DNA of 64,000 nucleotides from the NCBI RefSeq assembly GCF_900107195.1, contig NZ_FNPB01000010.1, positions 62,001-126,000 on the forward strand, in the 5' to 3' direction. The position numbers and the translations under genes were made by a program. Position 1 is the first letter of the stretch; each line of letters starts with the position of its first letter. The stretch is from Halobellus clavatus. GTDB lineage: Archaea > Halobacteriota > Halobacteria > Halobacteriales > Haloferacaceae. Positions 58,975 to 64,000 of the stretch are shown here, in pieces. The notes beneath the pieces are model-generated. The model was not told the origin of the DNA and ran no database searches. It worked only from the letters and a program-made list of their open reading frames with translations.

Positions 58975-60396
58975 ATGAAGCGTCTGCGACGACGGCGGTT
59001 CCTTCGGGTCAGTGGCCTCGCCGCGCTCGGGTCGGTGGCGGGCTGTAGCGCCTCCGAGGACCCGGCCGGTGAGGACGGCGACGCCGGAGAGACGGCCAGC
59101 GCGTACGGGACGACAGACGGGTCGGACAGTGGCGACACCCAGAGCACGCGAGTCCCGACGCCCACCGAGAGTGGCGGCCCCAGTCCGGCGCTCGACGGGG
59201 CGCGCGTCGCGCTCGAGACCGTCGCGTCGGGGTTCTCGGCCCCGCTGGACTTCGTCGCCCCAGAGGACACGGACCGACGGTTCGTCGTCGACCGCGACGG
59301 ACGGATCTGGGACGTCACCGACGACGGCCGTCGGGAGACGCCGTTTCTGGACCTCACCGACCGGATCGTCCTCGGGAGCGAGCGCGGCCTGCTCGGCGTC
59401 GCCGCACACCCGTCATTCGCGAGTAACGGCCGGCTGTACGTTCGCTACAGCGCACCGTCGCGGGAGGGGACGCCCGACGGGTACAGTCACACGTCCGTGC
59501 TCGCGGAATTCACTGTCGACCCGGCCGCACGGGTCGCCGAGGACGCGCAGGAGCGCACGCTGTTGGAAGTGCCGCAACCACAGGGGAACCACGACGCTGG
59601 CGCGGTCGCGTTCGGCCCGGAGGGCTCCCTCTACGTGCCCTTCGGCGACGGTGGCGGAGCCAACGACGTCGGACAGGGTCACGCCGAGGACTGGTACGAC
59701 GCCGTCGACGGTGGCAACGGCCAGAACGTCACGGACAATCTGCTCGGGAGCGTCCTCCGGATCGACGTCGACGGCCGCGGTGGTGTCGACGGGAGCGACG
59801 GCGAGAAGCCCTACGCGATCCCCGACTCGAACCCGCTCGTCGGGCGCGAGGGACCCGCCGAGCAGTACGCCTGGGGCTTCCGGAACCCCTGGCGGCTCTC
59901 GTTTCACGGGACGGACTGCTACGTCGCGGACGTCGGCCAGAACGCCTGGGAGGAGGTGAATCTGCTCGAATCCGGAGGCAACTACGGCTGGAACGTTCGC
60001 GAGGGAGCCCACTGCTTCCGGCGTGCGGACTGCCCGACGACGACGCCCGACGGCGAACCGTTCGTCGATCCGGTGGCGGAGTACCCCCACGAGGGCGGCG
60101 AGGTCGCCGGGATCTCGATCATCGGCGGCCACGTCGCGACCGGGGACGCGGTCTCGGAGCTCCGCGGCGCCTACGTCTTCGCGGACTACGTGGCTCGCGG
60201 CCGGCTGTTCGCGGTCGATCCCGGTACTACGCCGCCCTGGGAGATCGCGACCGTCCCGGTCAGCGGCGACACCGAATTAGGCCAGTACGTGCTGGGATTC
60301 GGCCGCGATCAGGCCGGAGACCTCTACGCGCTGTCGACAGACCAGAGCGGCGGCGACGGCGAGTCGGGTCGTCTCCTCCGACTCGTGGCGCCCTGA
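58975..60396 (+). CDS. PQQ-dependent sugar dehydrogenase-family lipoprotein (Tat-exported)
   Basis: 473 residues from ATG 58975, about 25-31 bases after TATA-like gatactt. The N-terminus MKRLRRRRFLRVSGLAALG is a twin-arginine signal, followed by the lipobox SVAGC with Cys24. A Ser/Thr/Asp-rich linker leads to a six-bladed GdhB/YliI-type propeller: GLLGVAAHPSFASNGRLYV, GNHDAGAVAFGPEGSLYVPF, YAWGFRNPWRLSFH and ISIIGGHVATGD. It should sit on the outer face of the membrane and oxidise sugars with PQQ; whether the cell makes PQQ is unknown. A divergent neighbour is the ABC exporter. Confidence 0.88.
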   Translation: MKRLRRRRFLRVSGLAALGSVAGCSASEDPAGEDGDAGETASAYGTTDGSDSGDTQSTRVPTPTESGGPSPALDGARVALETVASGFSAPLDFVAPEDTDRRFVVDRDGRIWDVTDDGRRETPFLDLTDRIVLGSERGLLGVAAHPSFASNGRLYVRYSAPSREGTPDGYSHTSVLAEFTVDPAARVAEDAQERTLLEVPQPQGNHDAGAVAFGPEGSLYVPFGDGGGANDVGQGHAEDWYDAVDGGNGQNVTDNLLGSVLRIDVDGRGGVDGSDGEKPYAIPDSNPLVGREGPAEQYAWGFRNPWRLSFHGTDCYVADVGQNAWEEVNLLESGGNYGWNVREGAHCFRRADCPTTTPDGEPFVDPVAEYPHEGGEVAGISIIGGHVATGDAVSELRGAYVFADYVARGRLFAVDPGTTPPWEIATVPVSGDTELGQYVLGFGRDQAGDLYALSTDQSGGDGESGRLLRLVAP

Positions 60397-60409
60397 CGTC
60401 GACGCGCCG

Positions 60410-61453
60410 CTATGTGGAATCGGCGGTATCCGAACTGTCGGCGGGATTCTCGGCGTCTTCGGTGTCGCTTTCTCCGTCGTCGCTCGTGCTGTCGGCGTCC
60501 GCTGGATGGCTGTCCGCGTCCGTGGCGTGGCTGTCGGCGTCCGCTGGATGGCTGTCGGCGTCCCCGGTTTCGTGGTCGGCGCTGTCCGTCTCGCCGTCGG
60601 CATCCTCGTCGCTGTCCGCTGTGGGGTCCACGCGACCGGTGCCGCCTGCCACCTCGTCTTTGATCGATTCCAGTTCCGCCTCGACGTCGACTTCGGGAGT
60701 CGCTTTCCCCTCCGCGGAGTGGTGTTCGTCGTCTCCGTTGCTGGCGTCCGCACCCGGGTCCGTCTGCGGCCCGGTGACGTCGATTTCGACCGCCTCTGTC
60801 GTGTGGGTCGTACGTCGGTCCGTGTCGGCTCGTCCGTCCGAATCAGTTCGTTCCGCCACGTCGGTCTCCCGGTGCTCACGTCCGGACGCGCCGCGTGCCG
60901 CGTACGCGTCTCCCCGCTCGCCCGACGCCGAAAGGCGGGCCGAGACCTCCTCGGAGAGTTGCCGGGCGTCTTCGAGTAACTCGCGGGAGGGCTCGTCGTC
61001 GGGGAGATCAGACTCCGAGAGCGCGCGCTGCAGTTCGGAGAGGGCGCGTTCGACGCCGGACGCGGCCCCGCGGCCGAGGTCGGCAACACCGTCACTCAGG
61101 CGGGCGGTCGACGACGCGCCGGGGTCGCGAGCGTCCCGTGAGTCGAGCGCCGATCGCTCCGGGTCGACGAGTCGCAGGACGCTGCGGAGGAGTTCCAACG
61201 AGCGGATCGTCGCCTCGAGTGTCGAGATGAGCGTCGGAATCGTGTGCTGTTCGGTGAAGCGAAACAGCTCCGAGGGTGAGGGCGGACGCAGGCCACGCTG
61301 ACGGCGACGCCCCGAACCGGTTCGCTGCGCCGGCGACGCCGTGTCGTCCCGTCGTTCCAGTTCGTCGCGGAGGGTCGAGAGCGTCCGGTCGAGGTCCTCG
61401 ACGAGGCCGCGGAGGTCCTCGTCAGCGAGGTCGTCCGGGTCGGGAGCAGCCAT
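60410..61453 (-). CDS. Haloarchaeal protein with conserved head and repetitive acidic tail
   Basis: 347 residues. The conserved part (about 1-170) includes EDLRGLVEDLDRTLSTLRDE, then PPSPSELFRFTEQHTIPTLI and a helical, coiled-coil-prone region ELLRSVLRLVD. I recall this head as a haloarchaea-only family (possibly DUF7547). The second half is very acidic, low-complexity, with four 7-residue repeats of the DADSHPA type near the end. It is probably a cytoplasmic or membrane-surface structural protein; no function is known. Convergent with the sugar dehydrogenase gene (13-base gap). Confidence 0.8.
   Translation of the reverse strand: MAAPDPDDLADEDLRGLVEDLDRTLSTLRDELERRDDTASPAQRTGSGRRRQRGLRPPSPSELFRFTEQHTIPTLISTLEATIRSLELLRSVLRLVDPERSALDSRDARDPGASSTARLSDGVADLGRGAASGVERALSELQRALSESDLPDDEPSRELLEDARQLSEEVSARLSASGERGDAYAARGASGREHRETDVAERTDSDGRADTDRRTTHTTEAVEIDVTGPQTDPGADASNGDDEHHSAEGKATPEVDVEAELESIKDEVAGGTGRVDPTADSDEDADGETDSADHETGDADSHPADADSHATDADSHPADADSTSDDGESDTEDAENPADSSDTADST
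60489..60572 (-). repeat. Four 21-bp tandem repeats inside the acidic tail
   Basis: Unit starts at 60489, 60510, 60531 and 60552, each beginning ctgtc(g/c)gcgtcc on the plus strand. In the gene they encode DADSHPA, DADSHAT, DADSHPA and DADSTSD. The multiple of three keeps the frame, so copy number can vary without harm. Confidence 0.8.
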
Positions 61454-61510
61454 ATCACTGCTTGGGCGTGCAGCGGCAAAAAGTGTCCGTGCAGGTCGCG
61501 ATCGATTCGG

Positions 61511-62425
61511 TCACGACACCGTCGTCTCGGTCGGGTGCTCGACGCGGCGTCGCCAGGCACCCTCGACAGCGTGGTCGTGGTCGGGATGGAGACAGTCCGC
61601 CAGCACTTCGAGAGACGCAACGAGGCGGGGGCCCGGACGATTGAAGAGCGCATTGCCGTCGGCGGCGTAGACGTGGCCGCTGCGGACCGCGCTGAGATCC
61701 GCCCACCCCGGCCGTGCGGCCAACTCGGCGACGGCCTCGGCCGCCCGGTCCGGCCCGAACCCGCAGGGTGCGACCACCAGCCGCTCGGGGTCGTACGCGC
61801 GGAGGTCCGACCAGCGGACCGGCTCCGACGGACCGTCGGGCTGGAACGACGCGTCGCCGCCGGCGATCCCGACGAGATCGCGGACCCAGTGACCGGCCCT
61901 GATCGGCGGGTCCGTCCAGTCGAGCACCGCGGTCCGTGGGCGATCGGCATCTTCGGCACGTGATCGAACCCGTTCGATGCGGTCTCGGGCCGCCTCGAGC
62001 AGTTGCTCGGCGTTCTCGACTCGGTCGACGGCGTCGCCGACGCGACGGACGTCGGCGAGCACCTCCTCGAAGGAGTGTGGATCCAGGGTGAGCACCGTCG
62101 CGTCGAGGTCCCGAGCGGCGACCGTCTCGAAGACTGCCGAGGACTCGACCGCGCAGACGTCGCAGGTGGCCTGTGTGACGATGATGTCGGGGTCGAGGGC
62201 TTCGAGCCGATCCGCGTCGATGTCGTACACCGCGCCGTCGACGGACTGCATCTGCTCGTCGATCTCGCGGCTCGATCGCCCCTCGTGGTCGATGATGGTA
62301 CTCGTGACGCGGGGGCGATCGGTGACATCGGGCGGGTGATCGCAGCTGTGTGAGATCCCGACGGGGTCGACGCCGACGGCCGACAGGATCTCGGTCGCGG
62401 AGGGGAGCAGGGAGACGGCGCGCAT
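61511..62425 (-). CDS. BtuF-like cobalamin/metal-binding protein without a signal peptide
   Basis: 304 residues from ATG 62425, 21-32 bases after TATA-like gaatttattctc. Periplasmic-binding (class III) features: MRAVSLLPSATEILSAVGVD, GISHSCDHPPDVTDRPRVTS, ALDPDIIVTQATCDVCAV, VLTLDPHSFEEVLADVRRVG, and WSDLRAYDPERLVVAPCGFG. The protein begins directly with the fold, so it is probably cytoplasmic, unlike BtuF proper. It has extra cysteines in ATCDVC. Role in corrinoid salvage, sensing or metal handling is inferred from homology only. Confidence 0.82.
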   Translation of the reverse strand: MRAVSLLPSATEILSAVGVDPVGISHSCDHPPDVTDRPRVTSTIIDHEGRSSREIDEQMQSVDGAVYDIDADRLEALDPDIIVTQATCDVCAVESSAVFETVAARDLDATVLTLDPHSFEEVLADVRRVGDAVDRVENAEQLLEAARDRIERVRSRAEDADRPRTAVLDWTDPPIRAGHWVRDLVGIAGGDASFQPDGPSEPVRWSDLRAYDPERLVVAPCGFGPDRAAEAVAELAARPGWADLSAVRSGHVYAADGNALFNRPGPRLVASLEVLADCLHPDHDHAVEGAWRRRVEHPTETTVS

Positions 62426-62491
62426 ATCGGCGAGTCGGCCCCTGTGAGAATAAATTCGGGGGTGAGGAACGGACGCTCGATCGGCGGTCGA

Positions 62492-63577
62492 TTACCGGAA
62501 CCGGCCGCGGTCGTACTGCTTCGGCCACTCGATATCGACGCCGAGTTCGTGGGCGGCCTCCAGCGCGAAGTAGGGGTTTCGGAGGTGCTCGCGGCCGACG
62601 ATCGCGAGGTCGGCCCGGTCGTTCCGGATCAGCTGATCGGCCTGCTGGGGCGTCGTAATCCCGCCGACGGCACCGACACGGATCTCCGTGGCGTCACCGA
62701 CGCGCTCGGCGTAGGGGACCTGATAGCCCGGGCCGGTCGAGGGGAGTTGTTGATCCGGGTGGATACCGGCCGAACTGACGTCGATCAGATCTGCGCCGGC
62801 GTCGGCCAAGAGCGGGGCGAGGCGGGCCGAGTCCTCGACGGTCCACGAGTCGCGGTCCGGGAGCCAATCACTCGCCGAGATTCGGACGAAGACCGGGGCC
62901 TCCTCGGGCCACACCGATCGGACCGCCTCGGTCACCTCGCGGACGAGTCGCGCGCGGTTCTCGAAGGTCCCGCCGTACGCGTCGTCGCGGTCGTTGGTGA
63001 CCGGCGAGAGGAACTCGTGGAGCAGGTAGCCGTGCGCTGCGTGTACCTCTGCGACCTGGAAGCCGATGTCGCGTGCGCGCTCGGCGGCGAGGCGGAACTG
63101 CTCGATCACCCGATCGATGTCGGAGTGGTCCATCGCCTGCGTCGGGACGTCGCCGTCCTCGTGTGGGTAGGGGTTCGCACTCGGTGCGAGCGTCTCCCAA
63201 CCGCCCGCATCGGGCGCGATCGGGCCGCCGCCGTCCCAGGGCGGGCGGGTGCTCGCCTTCCGCCCGGCGTGCGCCAACTGGATCCCAGGGACGCTACCGC
63301 GCTCGCGGATGAACCCGACAGTGTCCCGGAGCGCGTTGGCGTGATCGTCCGACCAGATGCCGAGGTCTTGCGGGGTGATTCGCCCCGTGGGCGAGACGGC
63401 CGTCGCTTCGGACATCACGACGCCCGCACCGCCGACGGCGCGGCTACTCAAGTGCACGTGGTGCCAGTCGGTCGCGAACCCCTCGGGCGCGGAGTACTGA
63501 CACATCGGCGACATCATAATTCGGTTCGGAATCGTCGTGTCCCGGAGCGAAAGCGGCGTGAAGAGTGAGTCAGTCAC
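62492..63577 (-). CDS. Old yellow enzyme-family NADH:flavin oxidoreductase (YqjM-like)
   Basis: 361 residues from GTG 63577, 24-33 bases after TATA-like cagtattagt. The FMN barrel shows IPNRIMMSPMCQYSA (the YqjM-type Cys tuning flavin redox), GIQLAHAGRKAST, VAEVHAAHGYLLHEFLSPVTN and VGAVGGITTPQQAD. It reduces activated alkenes with NAD(P)H; the physiological substrate is unknown. Divergent from the small gene at 63687. Confidence 0.93.
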   Translation of the reverse strand: MTDSLFTPLSLRDTTIPNRIMMSPMCQYSAPEGFATDWHHVHLSSRAVGGAGVVMSEATAVSPTGRITPQDLGIWSDDHANALRDTVGFIRERGSVPGIQLAHAGRKASTRPPWDGGGPIAPDAGGWETLAPSANPYPHEDGDVPTQAMDHSDIDRVIEQFRLAAERARDIGFQVAEVHAAHGYLLHEFLSPVTNDRDDAYGGTFENRARLVREVTEAVRSVWPEEAPVFVRISASDWLPDRDSWTVEDSARLAPLLADAGADLIDVSSAGIHPDQQLPSTGPGYQVPYAERVGDATEIRVGAVGGITTPQQADQLIRNDRADLAIVGREHLRNPYFALEAAHELGVDIEWPKQYDRGRFR

Positions 63578-63657
63578 ACCGGATCGGTCGAACTGGACGG
63601 ACTAATACTGTCTGCACTCGTCCCGACGAGGCGGCGATTGTTTAGGCCGACCAAAAA

Positions 63658-63665
63658 CATTATAC
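63658..63665 (+). promoter_or_regulatory. TATA box for the 57-residue gene
   Basis: cattatac lies 22-29 bases before ATG 63687, in line with a leaderless message. Confidence 0.5.
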
Positions 63666-63686
63666 ACGCCTGCACGTCACTTGCTG

Positions 63687-63860
63687 ATGATGGAACACAG
63701 CGACGCCGACCCGCGCGCGACCGACGGAGAGACGGGCACCGCTCACGAACAGATCTCCGCACACCAGTCCTCGCCCGACAGGGTCGTCTTCACCGAGGCC
63801 GACAACAGCGACGGGTGGATCGCGCTCGACGCGGACGCCGCGGTCACCATCGAGCGCTGA
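63687..63860 (+). CDS. 57-residue haloarchaeal protein (DUF7331-like)
   Basis: Starts at ATG 63687 or the adjacent ATG 63690, after a well-placed TATA box. An acidic disordered head (MMEHSDADPRATDGETGTAH) is followed by SPDRVVFTEADNSDGWIALD and AAVTIER. I recall the RVVFTE..N.DGWIA signature from small haloarchaeal proteins (possibly DUF7331). Function is unknown. Its short length and clear promoter suggest an abundant small protein. Confidence 0.65.
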   Translation: MMEHSDADPRATDGETGTAHEQISAHQSSPDRVVFTEADNSDGWIALDADAAVTIER

Positions 63861-63909
63861 AGCGGCGTCCCGAACCGCCCGGACCGGTCAAGAAGAGATG
63901 CGGTCGGTA

Positions 63910-64000
63910 TTACTCGCTGACGAGCGTGTCGTCTTCGAGGTAGTGCTCGATGTGGTGCGCCGCCTCCTCAACCTCGATGAGGTTCTCGCGGAGCATATGA
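63910..64000 (-). CDS. C-terminal end of an unidentified protein (partial)
   Basis: The gene runs off the right edge. The visible end reads HMLRENLIEVEEAAHHIEHY then LEDDTLVSE and a TAA at 63910-63912. It is a short helical, acidic tail with haloarchaeal codon use. An ATG at 63996 could be internal. Too little is present to name the family. Confidence 0.55.
   Translation of the reverse strand, partial: HMLRENLIEVEEAAHHIEHYLEDDTLVSE

Noticed and set aside
1-64000. CRISPR array, rRNA operon or complete insertion sequence
   Set aside because: No regularly spaced repeats, no rRNA-like stretches and no intact transposase were found.

Overview
The window reads as a haloarchaeal (class Halobacteria) chromosome. 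It is GC-rich with GC-ending codons, and its proteins are very acidic. Most genes have a TATA box about 22-30 bases before the start codon, as expected for leaderless transcripts. The tRNA-Trp gene carries the long box C/D-containing intron typical of haloarchaea. Metabolic markers agree: complex I without NuoEFG, form III RuBisCO, an NrpR-type regulator, HalX-type response regulator and Hel308-type helicase. Genus cannot be fixed from the sequence alone. All statements on base composition are by eye.

Layout. 1-4.7 kb: tail of an aminotransferase, then a three-gene unit made of a truncated RecA-like protein, a 737-residue CHAT-type caspase-like protease and a 47-residue membrane or secreted peptide. 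A response regulator with a palindromic operator candidate and an 81-bp palindromic element touching the guaB stop codon follow. 4.7-8.3 kb: guaB, two conserved haloarchaeal proteins of unknown function and tRNA-Trp. 8.3-11 kb: a poorly coding, lower-GC, decayed-looking stretch with a small membrane protein, a PRC-barrel protein and a 24-bp tandem repeat before a PAS histidine kinase. 12.4-15.4 kb: a lipoprotein, small membrane proteins and one frame-broken gene. 15.5-25.9 kb: an 11-gene complex I operon on the minus strand (nuoA-B-CD-H-I-J1-J2-K-L-M-N), nearly every junction overlapping.

26-31.7 kb: purE-purK, a large GT-C type glycosyltransferase (Agl23-like), ribH and an aspartate aminotransferase. 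31.8-39.6 kb: an accessory-looking nitrogen/carbon block with a tungsten aldehyde:ferredoxin oxidoreductase, a cyclase-family hydrolase, a sodium:solute symporter with a mini-subunit, an NrpR-family regulator, a class III aminotransferase and a ureohydrolase. A perfect GGAA-N6-TTCC site, the NrpR operator known from methanogens, lies between the TATA box and the start codon of the aminotransferase. 39.8-45 kb: helicase, form III RuBisCO, a membrane protein and ribose-1,5-bisphosphate isomerase. 45-51.5 kb: thioredoxin, a small regulator/membrane pair, a macro-domain protein, an IMPase-family phosphatase with an altered metal motif, DUF2071 and bacterial-PH-domain membrane proteins. 51.6-56.4 kb: DabA-DabB, an energy-coupled inorganic-carbon uptake pair, and an Lrp/AsnC regulator. 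56.4-64 kb: KDPG aldolase, an ABC exporter, a Tat-exported sugar dehydrogenase, a cobalamin/metal-binding protein, an old yellow enzyme and small haloarchaeal proteins.

The strongest lead for an undescribed system is the CHAT protease unit at 0.5-3.8 kb. The next are the NrpR-site-controlled amine/guanidine cluster and the co-location of RuBisCO, R15P isomerase and DabAB.
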